From NCBI GenBank assembly GCA_020846195.1, contig JADLEJ010000034.1, forward strand, positions 1 through 64,000: DNA of 64,000 nt, read 5' to 3'. This DNA is from Nitrospira sp. (GTDB lineage Bacteria > Nitrospirota > Nitrospiria > Nitrospirales > Nitrospiraceae). A program made the position numbers and the translations under genes. Positions within the stretch are counted from its first letter, which is position 1, and each line of letters starts with the position of its first letter. Below, one piece after another: positions 16,655-24,728 of the stretch. A model generated the notes under the pieces. That model saw only the letters and a list, made by a program, of their open reading frames with translations, was not told where the DNA came from and made no database searches.

Positions 16655-17176
16655 CTAGAGTGTGGATGAGAAGATGGGGGCCAGGGTCGCCGAGGGCGCT
16701 GGACTGGCCGGTTGCGCCGGACTGAAACGAACGGCCACGACCCGGATGAGCCCGAGCGTGACGAGGATCACCGCCAAGATCGCCAGCTTCTGCCAGTCGC
16801 CGCCGGTGAACCATTGGGAAATCACTTCCGTCAGCATTACGACCAGCACCGTATCGACGATAAAGGTGACACGGACGCGGCCTTCAGAAAAATACGCCAG
16901 CGTGGTCTTGAGGACTTCCACCACCGCCAGCAGCATAAGCGTGTTGACGATGAGGTGACGCAGCCCGAGATCGATATCGGCGGTGAGGAGAAGTCGCAGG
17001 CCGAGAAAGGTTTTGACGACCCCGCCGGCCAATCCAACGAGGATTGTCACGATCAGAAGACTCAGGACCGCCTGAGTTCCCTTTTCCCAGAGCAGCGTCA
17101 GGTCAGGCGACGCAAAAATTTGCCTGAGCCGGGGAAGGCGGAGGCGAGGTTCAGCCGATGCCACACTACCGATCAT
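16655..17176 (-). CDS. psiE: PsiE-family membrane protein (phosphate-starvation inducible)
   Basis: A 173-residue protein with four predicted membrane helices; RHLIVNTLMLLAVVEVLKT and VRVTFIVDTVLVVMLTEVI match the PsiE family. The ATG at 17176 has AAGGAG seven bases upstream and is preferred to an ATG at 17212. In E. coli psiE is induced by phosphate starvation through PhoB, though its molecular role is unknown. Here it belongs to a minus-strand operon preceded by a Pho-box pair at 17901-17916. The C-terminal tail is Pro/Ala-rich. Confidence 0.83.
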   Translation of the reverse strand: MIGSVASAEPRLRLPRLRQIFASPDLTLLWEKGTQAVLSLLIVTILVGLAGGVVKTFLGLRLLLTADIDLGLRHLIVNTLMLLAVVEVLKTTLAYFSEGRVRVTFIVDTVLVVMLTEVISQWFTGGDWQKLAILAVILVTLGLIRVVAVRFSPAQPASPAPSATLAPIFSSTL

Positions 17177-17229
17177 AGATGCTCCTTCTTGAAGATTGAT
17201 GCTCCAGCTCATCGTGTCTATCCACTCCT

Positions 17230-17613
17230 CTAAAACTCGTCGATGGAGACCGGGTGCAGCAAATCCCGGACGGACAGCGTGCCGACGATGGCGCCGCTCT
17301 TGAACACCGCCAGATGGCGCGTGCCGTGAAGTTCCATGAGATCGGCGGCTTCCGTAATGGGCCGCTGTTCATCGATGCCGAGGATGGGACTGCTCATGAT
17401 GTCTTCGACTGGAATGTAGTACGGCACGCGGTCTGCCCCGACCACTTTCCGGACGATATCCGGCTCCGTGACGATGCCGATGAGCCGGTCGTCCTGCCTG
17501 ACGAAGACGCTGCCGATCTTGTGCCGCGTCATCAATTTGGCGGCATAGATCGCCGATGTGCCGGCCTCGATGTGGACGACACGCGGGGTCATAATGTGAC
17601 TGACGGTGACCAT
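17230..17613 (-). CDS. CBS-pair domain protein
   Basis: A 127-residue protein consisting of two CBS motifs: VSHIMTPRVVHIEAGTSAIYAA...GSVFVRQDDRLIGIVTEPDIVRKV, then VEDIMSSPILGIDEQRPITEAADLM...RHLAVFKSGAIVGTLSVRDLL. Such stand-alone Bateman modules bind adenine nucleotides and act as energy sensors on partner proteins. ATG 17613 has a perfect AGGAGG. It overlaps the preceding 75-aa gene by 25 bases and precedes psiE by 53 bases, so a partner within this operon is plausible. Confidence 0.85.
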   Translation of the reverse strand: MVTVSHIMTPRVVHIEAGTSAIYAAKLMTRHKIGSVFVRQDDRLIGIVTEPDIVRKVVGADRVPYYIPVEDIMSSPILGIDEQRPITEAADLMELHGTRHLAVFKSGAIVGTLSVRDLLHPVSIDEF

Positions 17614-17816
17614 GAAAACCTCCTGTGAATGGGTTGGGGTGAGCACGATGAAATGGCCCGGATGACGAGATAGGAAATGCCGTCCGCATCGCGCGCGCGA
17701 AGCAGCGGAACGCAGGTCTTTCCTCGCAGGCCCAGCAGCGTCCGCCCGGCATAGGCCAGCGGTACGGCAAGGCCAAGAGAAAGTAATCCGATGAAGAGCC
17801 CGGCATCTTGCGTCAT
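17589..17816 (-). CDS. Small membrane protein, first gene of the psiE operon
   Basis: A 75-residue protein with one hydrophobic helix (AGLFIGLLSLGLAVPLAYAG) followed by a basic, Cys-containing tail. ATG 17816 has AGGAAAGG upstream. Its 3' end overlaps the CBS gene by 25 bases in another frame, implying coupling. I recognise no family. It is the first gene after the Pho box and a 5'-leader hairpin. Confidence 0.6.
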   Translation of the reverse strand: MTQDAGLFIGLLSLGLAVPLAYAGRTLLGLRGKTCVPLLRARDADGISYLVIRAISSCSPQPIHRRFSWSPSVTL

Positions 17817-17829
17817 GTGCGCCTTTCCT

Positions 17830-17849
17830 GGAGCGCCCAATCGCGCTCC
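17830..17849 (-). other. Leader hairpin before the psiE operon
   Basis: GGAGCGC (17830-17836) and GCGCTCC (17843-17849) form a perfect 7-bp stem with a 6-base loop, just upstream of the ribosome site of the first gene. It could influence translation start or stabilise the mRNA. No T-run follows, so termination is unlikely. Confidence 0.4.
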
Positions 17850-17900
17850 TTGTATAGGCACACTGTATCGCCAGGTTATTCCAGCGGGATCACCGATGGG

Positions 17901-17916
17901 TTAACTCTTTGTTAAC
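17901..17916 (-). promoter_or_regulatory. Pho box of the psiE operon
   Basis: Two TTAAC 5-mers (17901-17905 and 17912-17916) lie exactly 11 bp apart. Because both are inside GTTAAC palindromes, the same pattern reads on either strand. It is upstream of the minus-strand operon ending in psiE, a known PhoB target in enterics, and matches the spacing of the arrays at 7175 and 10967. Confidence 0.6.
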
Positions 17917-18010
17917 TCGCAGACGTTGAGAGTCGCGGTGAGAGGACGAAGGAGGCCAGCGCGTCGCTCGCAGGAGAAACCGAGAGCACGGGCACTGGTT
18001 GAATGAGGGC

Positions 18011-18247
18011 CTATTCGTGTTCCACAAGACGCCACCCCTCTCGCTGCAGGCAGCGCTCGGTGGCGTTGAGAACCAGCAACTGGCTCCCCTGCTGAAGCTT
18101 TGAGTCGCGGAGCACGAGGTTCTGGCAGCGGGTATATTCGCTCGTAAACTCGGACGGCGGTTTATTCGGGTGGACCCACGTGCTGCCACCGCAACCGGCG
18201 AGAAGCCCTGAGAGCGCAAGCGATGACGCGATGAGACGATGGGTCAT
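18011..18247 (-). CDS. Small lipoprotein, unknown function
   Basis: A 78-residue protein with signal peptide and lipobox LLAGC (GLLAGCGGSTW). ATG 18247 has GGAGG upstream. The mature part has a Cys pair (RCQNLVLRDS and TERCLQREGW) that could form a disulfide. I do not recognise a family. It lies between the psiE operon and the partner-switching genes with gaps on both sides, so it is probably a separate transcript. Confidence 0.62.
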   Translation of the reverse strand: MTHRLIASSLALSGLLAGCGGSTWVHPNKPPSEFTSEYTRCQNLVLRDSKLQQGSQLLVLNATERCLQREGWRLVEHE

Positions 18248-18335
18248 GTCAAACCTCCAGTGGCAGACAGCGGATGCCGGAAGATAGGGCCTGCGAGGAG
18301 GATCGTCAAGTCCGTGAGAGGAGCGGACATCGATG

Positions 18336-19235
18336 CTAATGAATTGGAATCTGGACGGTGACTTCGTTCCCGCGATCGTTGTAGCGGAGATTGGGGAAAA
18401 ACGACCGGGCCAGAAAAATTCCCCGCCCACTGGCATCTTCGACGTTACAAGGCGTGTCGGCGCGAGGCAGCAAGGTTTTCCATTGAAACCCTTTGCCCTG
18501 ATCGGCAATGCGATATTCCAGCAATCCCGCCTGGCGGTCGCAATGCACATGGATAGTCACCGTCCGCTGGGCAAGGCGCGGTTGCGCCAGCCGCTCTTGC
18601 ACCAGCTGGCTCAGACGATTTTGATCGATCGCCTGTTGTTTGACCTGATAGGAAATCTCCAGATTGCCGTGCTCGACGGCATTGAGCAACAACTCTTGAA
18701 GCGTGCCACGGAGATGGAGCTGCGTGGTGTCCGGCAAGGCTCCGGCGGTCGCTCTGAGCAGCCAGGAGACAATCCCCGGGATATGCCGGGGGTCCGAATC
18801 GACGGTCAATTCATAGTCGGAACGCACGAGACCTGGCGTATCGGCCATATCGGCCGGCAGCAGATAGCGCGCGCGTTGCAGCGCATGCGCCAGCTCTTCC
18901 ACCCCAACCGGCTTCTGCAGAAAATCCACCGCCCCAGCTCGCAGCGCATGGATGACCGCCTGCTCGGACTGATGCTCGGCCATCACGATAACTGGGCAGG
19001 ACACATGCCTGGCCCGAAGTGTCTTGGCCAAGGTTAGGCCGGAGCCTTCCGGGAGAAACGAATCGGTCAGCACAATATCCGGGGCCGTGAGCTCGATGGT
19101 TTCGATTGCTGTATGGGGGTCGGACGCCGTGATCACGGAGAATCCGCGATCTTGCATATGCCCCAAGATCTGCGCCTGTGTCTCTCGGCAGGGATCGACG
19201 ATCAAGACCGTACAAGATGGAACGGGAGTCTTCAT
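18336..19235 (-). CDS. Response regulator fused to RsbW-like HATPase
   Basis: A 299-residue two-domain protein. Residues 8-125 form a receiver with phospho-acceptor D58 (VLTDSF) and a conserved KP, although the acidic pocket is reduced (VDP instead of DD). Residues ~150-295 form a HATPase_c_2 domain with N-box LLNAVEHGNLEI, DQGKGF and GRGIFLARSFF, as in anti-sigma kinases such as RsbW. It should phosphorylate or bind a STAS protein under control of its receiver. Its start overlaps the Hpt stop (ATGA). A start at 19310 is unsupported. Confidence 0.85.
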   Translation of the reverse strand: MKTPVPSCTVLIVDPCRETQAQILGHMQDRGFSVITASDPHTAIETIELTAPDIVLTDSFLPEGSGLTLAKTLRARHVSCPVIVMAEHQSEQAVIHALRAGAVDFLQKPVGVEELAHALQRARYLLPADMADTPGLVRSDYELTVDSDPRHIPGIVSWLLRATAGALPDTTQLHLRGTLQELLLNAVEHGNLEISYQVKQQAIDQNRLSQLVQERLAQPRLAQRTVTIHVHCDRQAGLLEYRIADQGKGFQWKTLLPRADTPCNVEDASGRGIFLARSFFPNLRYNDRGNEVTVQIPIH

Positions 19236-19591
19236 GCTGCAGACCCACTCTCGATGTAGGCGCGCAATGCCGCAAGGAGTTGCTGGAGTTCCCGGTCGAC
19301 ATTGCCGCACACCGATGCGGCACGGTCCAAGGTGCCGGCTCTCCCGAGCGCTTCCAATTCTTTGGCCGCCTCGTAGGCGCGTGGCGCGGAAAATTGCATA
19401 ATCGCGCCTTTCAGCCGGTGGGCAGCGCGAGACACCGCCTCGGCATCGCCGGCATCGACCGCGGCTTGCGTGGCGGCCATGTCCACCGGAGCTTGCTCGA
19501 CAAACACTTCCGCCAATGTGAGAAAAAGCTCGGCGTCCTCATCGACATGCGCAAGCGCTTCTGCGAGGTTGAATGCGTCGGCGGCACTCAT
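19232..19591 (-). CDS. Stand-alone Hpt phosphotransfer protein
   Basis: A 119-residue helical protein with the Hpt motif AAHRLKGA; the phospho-acceptor is H58. It has four-base ATGA overlaps with genes on both sides, so all three are made as one coupled unit. It probably relays phosphate between a kinase and the receivers of the flanking proteins. The upstream kinase is not obvious; either CheA is a candidate. Confidence 0.88.
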   Translation of the reverse strand: MSAADAFNLAEALAHVDEDAELFLTLAEVFVEQAPVDMAATQAAVDAGDAEAVSRAAHRLKGAIMQFSAPRAYEAAKELEALGRAGTLDRAASVCGNVDRELQQLLAALRAYIESGSAA

Positions 19592-20796
19592 AGCCGGAAC
19601 TCCAATCCCAGTAATGCTGCATCGTCGGGAAAGACGGAGGACCCATTCCAGCGTTCGGCTTCTGCCATGAGAGCCGGCAGCGCTTCCCCAAGCGGCGCGG
19701 ATCGATGGGCCATCAGCGTGGCCTCTAACCGCGTGGTGCCCCAGAGTTCTCCGGTAGATGCCGGCGCTTCGTAGATTCCGTCGCTCATTAGGATGACACG
19801 GTCGCCATCAGTCACCTGGATCGCGCTGGACTTGTACTGCGTGTCCGACTCAAAGCCCAGAGGAAGCTGGGAGTGCGTCAGCCACTCGACCGTCTCATTT
19901 TGCCGGTGGATGAGCGCGCCTCCATGCCCGGCCGTGGTATAGCGCAGCTGGCCAGTGCGCCGGTCGAACGATCCGATCCAAAGAGTAAAGTAGCTGCCGT
20001 CTTCTGTCAGGGGATATTGCCGGTTGGCTTCCGCCATCATGCGAGCCGGATCGCTGTCGTCCATATAGTGCCGAAGGTTGTCGGCGCGAAGGAATGTCGA
20101 GAGCGAGGCGGCGCGCAACGCCGGGGACACGCCATGGCCGGAGGCATCGAGAATGTAGAAGGTGATCGAGTGCTCATCCCAGGACGAGCAATTAAACAGA
20201 TCCCCTCCGAGCGCAAGGGATGGACGATAGGTCCACGACATGTGGATGCCCGGCGCGACAGGGCCGGCCGCCGGCAGCAACGATCGGACATAGCTCGCCG
20301 CCGACTGGAGCTCGCCTTCCAGCTCGGCTTGTTTGATTCGGAGCTGGTCTCGCGTGCTTTCGATATTGCGCACCAGTGAGGCGGCGCGGAGCCCGGATTG
20401 CACCCGTGCCAGGATCTCTTGCTTGCTGGCGGACTTGCTCAGAAAATCATCGGCCCCGCGAGCCAGTCCTTCAGCGATTTGCTCCGGTTGATCGTGAGAG
20501 GTCATCAGAATGAGCTGACTGGAGTGAATGTCGGGATCCTGGCGAACCTGCTCGCAGACTGTTGGCCCGTCCATTTCGGGCATGACCCAGTCTAAAATCG
20601 TCAGGTCCGGCCGCTCGCGCCGGAGAATGGCAAGGCCTTCTTTTCCGTTGCTGGCTTCAAGAACTCGCAGCCCCATGCGCTTAAGGCGTGCCACCATGCT
20701 CAGGCGGCTGACCGGTTCGTCATCGACCAGCAGCACCGTCGCGGTCGTCGAAAAAGCCGCGGCTTTCGAAGCGGTATCGGTGTTCGCGGTGGACAT
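19588..20796 (-). CDS. Response regulator fused to PP2C-type phosphatase (RsbU/SpoIIE-like)
   Basis: A 402-residue protein. An N-terminal receiver (residues 19-135, D69 in LTILDWVMPEMDG) is followed by a coiled-coil linker (~140-170) and a SpoIIE-type PP2C domain with SLALGGDLFNCSSW, ILDASGHGVSPALRAASL, GGALIHRQ, LMSDGIYE and DDAALLGLEF, which carry the metal-binding Asp residues. It should dephosphorylate STAS antagonists when its receiver is phosphorylated. It lies 3 bases after one STAS gene, giving a complete partner-switching set in one operon. Confidence 0.92.
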   Translation of the reverse strand: MSTANTDTASKAAAFSTTATVLLVDDEPVSRLSMVARLKRMGLRVLEASNGKEGLAILRRERPDLTILDWVMPEMDGPTVCEQVRQDPDIHSSQLILMTSHDQPEQIAEGLARGADDFLSKSASKQEILARVQSGLRAASLVRNIESTRDQLRIKQAELEGELQSAASYVRSLLPAAGPVAPGIHMSWTYRPSLALGGDLFNCSSWDEHSITFYILDASGHGVSPALRAASLSTFLRADNLRHYMDDSDPARMMAEANRQYPLTEDGSYFTLWIGSFDRRTGQLRYTTAGHGGALIHRQNETVEWLTHSQLPLGFESDTQYKSSAIQVTDGDRVILMSDGIYEAPASTGELWGTTRLEATLMAHRSAPLGEALPALMAEAERWNGSSVFPDDAALLGLEFRL

Positions 20797-20799
20797 GCG

Positions 20800-21144
20800 T
20801 TAGGCGGCCTGAGCCTTTCCGTTCACCGCATCCTGCTCGTTATCGAACACCGGAATCAGTTTCGGGATATTGGCCAATCCCAAAATCTCGCGCACATAGC
20901 TTTGCGGGCTGAGCATGCTGACTTTCCCCTGATTCAGCTTGAAGTTCTGAGACACCAGCGCCAGCAGGCCCAGGCCTGAGCTATCGACGAAGCGGACATC
21001 GGCCATATTCAAGATGACGTGGCGGCAGCCTTTTTGACGCAATGTTTCAACGGCGGACTTGAACGCATCGCGATGCGCATAGGTCAAATCCCCGTTGAGA
21101 TCGAGAATGACGGCGTTGGGGATCGGTCGTTCTTTAATTTGCAT
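20800..21144 (-). CDS. STAS-domain anti-sigma factor antagonist (RsbV/SpoIIAA-like)
   Basis: A 114-residue single STAS domain. FVDSSGLGLLALV has the conserved Asp-Ser with S55/S56 as the phosphorylation site. AAGGA precedes ATG 21144. It is the nearest neighbour of the receiver-phosphatase gene, hence the likely substrate. The sequence begins MQIKERP and ends in a short Ala tail. Confidence 0.9.
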   Translation of the reverse strand: MQIKERPIPNAVILDLNGDLTYAHRDAFKSAVETLRQKGCRHVILNMADVRFVDSSGLGLLALVSQNFKLNQGKVSMLSPQSYVREILGLANIPKLIPVFDNEQDAVNGKAQAA

Positions 21145-21186
21145 AATCGGAGTCCTTTCAGCGTGATGTGTCGCACAGGGGCTGGC

Positions 21187-21525
21187 TCAGGCCGCTTTTT
21201 TGCCAATGGCCGCGTCTTCGTTCGCAAACGTCGGAATCATTTGCTCGATATGGGCCAGATTGAGCACTTGTTTGACGGTTCCTTGCGCGCCGACCAGCGA
21301 CAAGTTCCGATTGATATTCTTGAATTGCTGCGCGGCCAGCGCGAGCAGCCCAATGGCCGCGCTATCGACGAAGGCCACGCCCTTGAAATTCAGAATGACA
21401 TGCCCGCTTCCCGCTTGCTTGACCTTTTCCAGCGCGGCCGTGAATTCTTTTCGAGTCCCGAAATTGAATTGGCCGGTGATATCAATGACGTCGGTATTTC
21501 TATAGGAGCGGTGTGCGATCTGCAT
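21187..21525 (-). CDS. STAS-domain protein, paralogue of the neighbouring antagonist
   Basis: A 112-residue STAS domain with FVDSAAIGLLALA, keeping the phosphorylatable Ser (S55) but with Ala after it. It is clearly homologous to the gene at 20800 (same length, same VxILN and FVDS blocks), suggesting a tandem duplication. It follows cheB by 16 bases, linking the chemotaxis genes to the partner-switching module. Confidence 0.88.
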   Translation of the reverse strand: MQIAHRSYRNTDVIDITGQFNFGTRKEFTAALEKVKQAGSGHVILNFKGVAFVDSAAIGLLALAAQQFKNINRNLSLVGAQGTVKQVLNLAHIEQMIPTFANEDAAIGKKAA

Positions 21526-21541
21526 AACAAACCTCCAGACA

Positions 21542-22609
21542 TTAAGAATGATGCGAGACGTAGGTTAGGACGGCGCTGGCAATGTCGCCCAGCGGAAGAA
21601 TCTTGTCTACGCCGCCCAGCTTGATCGCCTCTTTGGGCATGCCGAAGACGACGCAGCTTTCTTCATTCTGCGCGATGGTATAGGCGCCGGCTTGCTTCAT
21701 GGCCAGCATGCCTTTGGCGCCGTCGCCGCCCATGCCAGTGAGAATGACGCCGACGGCGTTGGCGCCGGCATAGCGCGCGACAGAGTCGAACAGTACATCC
21801 ACCGACGGCCGGTGGCGGTTGACCGGAGGCTCCTGGTCGATTCGGACCGAGTAGCGCGCGCCGCTGCGCACGAGCGTCATGTGATAGCTTCCCGGCGCAA
21901 CCAGTGCATGCCCAGGCAGCACGCTATCTCCATCTTGGGCCTCTTTCACGGAGATGCGGCACAGCTGATTCATCCTGTCCGCCCAGGTTTTGGTGAACCG
22001 TTCTGGCATATGCTGAGTGATCAGAATCGGCGGCGTATTGGGAGGCAGGACCTCAAGCACATCTTTCACTGCTTCCGTGCCTCCCGTTGAGGAGCCGATG
22101 GCGATAATGGTGTCGGTGGTTTTGATCATGGCCGACGGCAGGTGCGTCACGGTTTTTGGAGCCGCCGACGGAGAAGCGCCATTGGAACCCGTTGCCGTCC
22201 CTCGCACCTTGGCCGAAGCCGCCGCTTTCACTTTGGCGACTAAATCGTCCGCAAGATCTTCCATGCCTTCCCGCAGATCGATTTTGGGCTTGGTAATAAA
22301 ATCGACGGCGCCCAATTCTAACGCTCGCAAGGTTGTCTGGCACCCCGCTTCTGTAAGAGAACTCACCATCACCACCGGCATGGGCCGGCCGCGCATGAGC
22401 TTTTCGAGAAACGTCAGCCCATCCATCTTCGGCATTTCCACGTCAAGCGTAATGACGTCCGGGTTCAAGGCTTTGATTTTTTCGCGTGCGATATAGGGAT
22501 CCGGCGCAGCTCCAACGATTTCGATGTCCGGGTCCTTCGACAACAGTTGCGTGAGCACCTGGCGCATGAGCGCCGAATCATCGACGATAACGACTCGAAT
22601 CTTTGCCAT
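21542..22609 (-). CDS. cheB: Chemotaxis methylesterase CheB (set A)
   Basis: A 355-residue protein: receiver domain 1-125 (D56 in [11 protein letters not shown]), a Ser/Ala-rich linker, and a methylesterase domain from ~165 with the catalytic Ser in [10 protein letters not shown], His in [10 protein letters not shown] and Asp in [11 protein letters not shown]. It removes methyl groups from, and deamidates, MCPs. ATG 22609 has AAGGAG; the longer upstream frame has no site. It follows cheD by 35 bases. Confidence 0.95.
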   Translation of the reverse strand: MAKIRVVIVDDSALMRQVLTQLLSKDPDIEIVGAAPDPYIAREKIKALNPDVITLDVEMPKMDGLTFLEKLMRGRPMPVVMVSSLTEAGCQTTLRALELGAVDFITKPKIDLREGMEDLADDLVAKVKAAASAKVRGTATGSNGASPSAAPKTVTHLPSAMIKTTDTIIAIGSSTGGTEAVKDVLEVLPPNTPPILITQHMPERFTKTWADRMNQLCRISVKEAQDGDSVLPGHALVAPGSYHMTLVRSGARYSVRIDQEPPVNRHRPSVDVLFDSVARYAGANAVGVILTGMGGDGAKGMLAMKQAGAYTIAQNEESCVVFGMPKEAIKLGGVDKILPLGDIASAVLTYVSHHS

Positions 22610-22644
22610 AGGTCTCCTTGAGATCGAGCTGGCTCGCCGTCCGC

Positions 22645-23262
22645 CTAGAACAGCGTAATATCGCTCTGCGGCTGCTGCTGTTCTTCCTCGACTTGGTGCT
22701 GATAGGCGGCTTCCCGATCGTAGATCGTTTGGTTCTTGATGCGTTCGATCTTTTTCATTAAGACTCGGCCCGAGCTGGTGAAGTAGTACACCTTTCTGGG
22801 AAACACATCGCCGAGATCGCTCTTCGCGAGCGAAAACCCTTCCGCCTTCAGATAGCCGAGGACCCATTCGGCATTGCGCGCCCCGACATCGAGACTGCCT
22901 TCGTAGATCTTGCCGGCTCCGAAGAGCTTGATTTCCAATCGCGGCTTCGATCCGCCACGCTTTAAAATGCCATTGATGAGCTGTTCCATGGCAAACGATC
23001 CGTAGCGTGTGGACTCCCCTCCCCAGGCGTTGCCGGACTGCTGTGCCTTCGGCGTCGGCAGCATAAAGTGATTCATTCCGCCGACGCCCGTAATCGGATC
23101 GCGGATGCAGGCGGAAATACAGGATCCCAACACCGTGTAGACCACCATCGGCTCACGGCTGACAAAGAATTCGCCTGGCAGAATCGACGCGATTTCGTGA
23201 GGAAACCGTTTATCGGTCATCCGGCGCACATGGCTGAAATGCTCAGTGTCGACCACGGTCAT
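22645..23262 (-). CDS. cheD: Chemoreceptor glutamine deamidase CheD
   Basis: A 205-residue CheD. The catalytic Cys is in [12 protein letters not shown] and the His in [27 protein letters not shown] and [13 protein letters not shown] complete the family pattern. The C-terminal ~35 residues are Gln/Glu-rich and extra. CheD deamidates receptor glutamines and often interacts with CheC; no cheC is visible here. ATG 23262 is 5 bases after the cheR stop, with AAGGAG 11 bases upstream. Confidence 0.93.
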   Translation of the reverse strand: MTVVDTEHFSHVRRMTDKRFPHEIASILPGEFFVSREPMVVYTVLGSCISACIRDPITGVGGMNHFMLPTPKAQQSGNAWGGESTRYGSFAMEQLINGILKRGGSKPRLEIKLFGAGKIYEGSLDVGARNAEWVLGYLKAEGFSLAKSDLGDVFPRKVYYFTSSGRVLMKKIERIKNQTIYDREAAYQHQVEEEQQQPQSDITLF

Positions 23263-23267
23263 CGAGC

Positions 23268-24086
23268 TTAGAGCTCCTTCTGGTAAATCGTCGGTTTGAT
23301 GGTCTTGAATGAATGCGTGACCCACTGCAAGCTTTCGGAGTGCCCGATAAACAAATGTCCGCCCGGCTTGAGGTAGCGAAAGAATTTTTCCACCAGGCGT
23401 TCTTGCGTCGGCCGGTCGAAATAGATCATGACATTGCGGCAGAAAATCAGATCCAGCGGGTGCTTGATCGGAAAGCGCTCGTCCATCAGATTCATGCGGC
23501 GAAACTGGATGATGTCGGATAGATGCGGCTTCACTTTGACGAGGCCGCGTTTCGCGCCTTTCCCTTTCAGGAAATGCCGCTTTGCCACGTCCTGAGGCAC
23601 TTCGCGCAAGCGCTCTTCGGCGTACAAGCCAGCGGCCGCATGGGCCAGCACCCGGGTGGAAATATCCGATGCCAGCACTTGAAAATTCCACCGCTCAGGA
23701 TGAGCCACCCCTTCGTAAAGCGTCATGGCGATGGTGTAGGGCTCTTCGCCCGTTGAACAGGCCGATGACCACACGCGAATCCGCTTGTCCTTTTCCAACC
23801 CTGGGAGGATCGTCTCTCGGAGAAAATCAAAGTGTTTGGGCTCGCGGAAAAAATCCGTTTTATTGGTCGACAGCAGATCCAGCATGCGGGTGAACTCCGC
23901 TCCGCTGGTATCGCTGGTGACGCAATGGTAATAGGCGTCGAAGGTGTCGATCTGCAGTTCCTTCAATCGTTTCGACAAGCGCGAGACGACGAGCGACTGC
24001 TTGCTGTCCCCAAGCGCGATGCCGCTTTCATCGTAGAGCAGCGTGCGAATGCGGTCATATTCCTGTTGAGTAATGGGATATTCCAT
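23268..24086 (-). CDS. cheR: Chemotaxis methyltransferase CheR (set A)
   Basis: A 272-residue CheR with helical N-terminal domain (YDRIRTLLYDESGIALGDSKQSLVVSRLSKRL), the TFFRE-like TDFFREPKHF, the SAM-binding VWSSACSTGEEPYT, and LIFCRNVMIYFD. It methylates glutamates on MCPs using S-adenosylmethionine. It lies between a DUF420-like gene (4-base gap) and cheD. Confidence 0.95.
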   Translation of the reverse strand: MEYPITQQEYDRIRTLLYDESGIALGDSKQSLVVSRLSKRLKELQIDTFDAYYHCVTSDTSGAEFTRMLDLLSTNKTDFFREPKHFDFLRETILPGLEKDKRIRVWSSACSTGEEPYTIAMTLYEGVAHPERWNFQVLASDISTRVLAHAAAGLYAEERLREVPQDVAKRHFLKGKGAKRGLVKVKPHLSDIIQFRRMNLMDERFPIKHPLDLIFCRNVMIYFDRPTQERLVEKFFRYLKPGGHLFIGHSESLQWVTHSFKTIKPTIYQKEL

Positions 24087-24090
24087 GGCG

Positions 24091-24561
24091 TCAGTTCCTA
24101 TACCAGATGAAAATCATCATATAGACCAGGTAGGCGGTCAGCAGGGTGCCGGAGAATGTCCAAATCAGAATATGCCCGAGGGTGCGATGGGTCGTCATGC
24201 CGGCCGCCATGGCGCCGACACTGCCGTAACGCAGGCGATGCAATCCCATGTAGAGATTGTAAGCGCCCAAGATAATCGTGGTGACGGCAAGCGCCATATG
24301 GGTGACAAAGATGGGCATGTACAGGCGCCAGTATTGCTCCGTGGTGCCTCCAAATTGCTCCCGGCCAAACAGCGCTTGCTTCAGCACATAGGCAACCAGC
24401 CAGATGCCTACGACCGTGCAGGCCACGATCATCCGCCTTGAGTGATGCCGCACGTCGTGGCTCTGTGCGGCGCGGACTCCCGCCAGCGCCACAAAGTACG
24501 CACAGGTCACACTGCCCAGCACCGCATACCAAAGAAGCGATTTCACATCCATGGCATTCAC
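24091..24561 (-). CDS. DUF420-like four-helix membrane protein
   Basis: A 156-residue protein with four hydrophobic helices and several conserved histidines (HHSRRMIVACTVVGIW, FVTHMALAVTTIILGAYNLYMG, THRTLGHILIWTFSGTLLTAYLVYMMIF). The pattern resembles DUF420/YozB-type proteins, relatives of cytochrome oxidase assembly and cytochrome-b-like membrane proteins. The start may be GTG 24561 or ATG 24552; neither has a strong site. Four bases separate it from cheR, so it is probably co-transcribed, which is unusual company for chemotaxis genes. Confidence 0.7.
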   Translation of the reverse strand: MNAMDVKSLLWYAVLGSVTCAYFVALAGVRAAQSHDVRHHSRRMIVACTVVGIWLVAYVLKQALFGREQFGGTTEQYWRLYMPIFVTHMALAVTTIILGAYNLYMGLHRLRYGSVGAMAAGMTTHRTLGHILIWTFSGTLLTAYLVYMMIFIWYRN

Positions 24562-24687
24562 TCTCGTAAAGGCTACAGAGATGCACCCACATCTTTGTAT
24601 CGGTTGGTTGATGTGGATTCTTTACAGGCATTCGACTGAAACGAAGAACGTGGTGTTTTTGCGAGGTAAGGGGGTGAGAAGGAGGCA

Positions 24688-24713
24688 CGGGGCAGGCTCA
24701 GGGGCCTGCCCCG
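24688..24713 (-). terminator. Hairpin after the globin-MCP gene
   Basis: CGGGGCAGGC (24688-24697) pairs perfectly with GCCTGCCCCG (24704-24713) across a 6-base loop, 16 bases beyond the MCP stop. The minus-strand sequence afterwards is pyrimidine-rich (TGCCTCCTTC) but not a clean T-run. It probably ends or attenuates the transcript before the DUF420-like gene. Confidence 0.6.
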
Positions 24714-24728
24714 CAGGCGCAGAACTAT

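Noticed and set aside
24587..24620. TAAAGAAT-N12-ACCGATAC on the minus strand before the DUF420-like gene
   Set aside because: Resembles a sigma-28 site but with non-standard spacing and mismatches in both boxes; left as a note.
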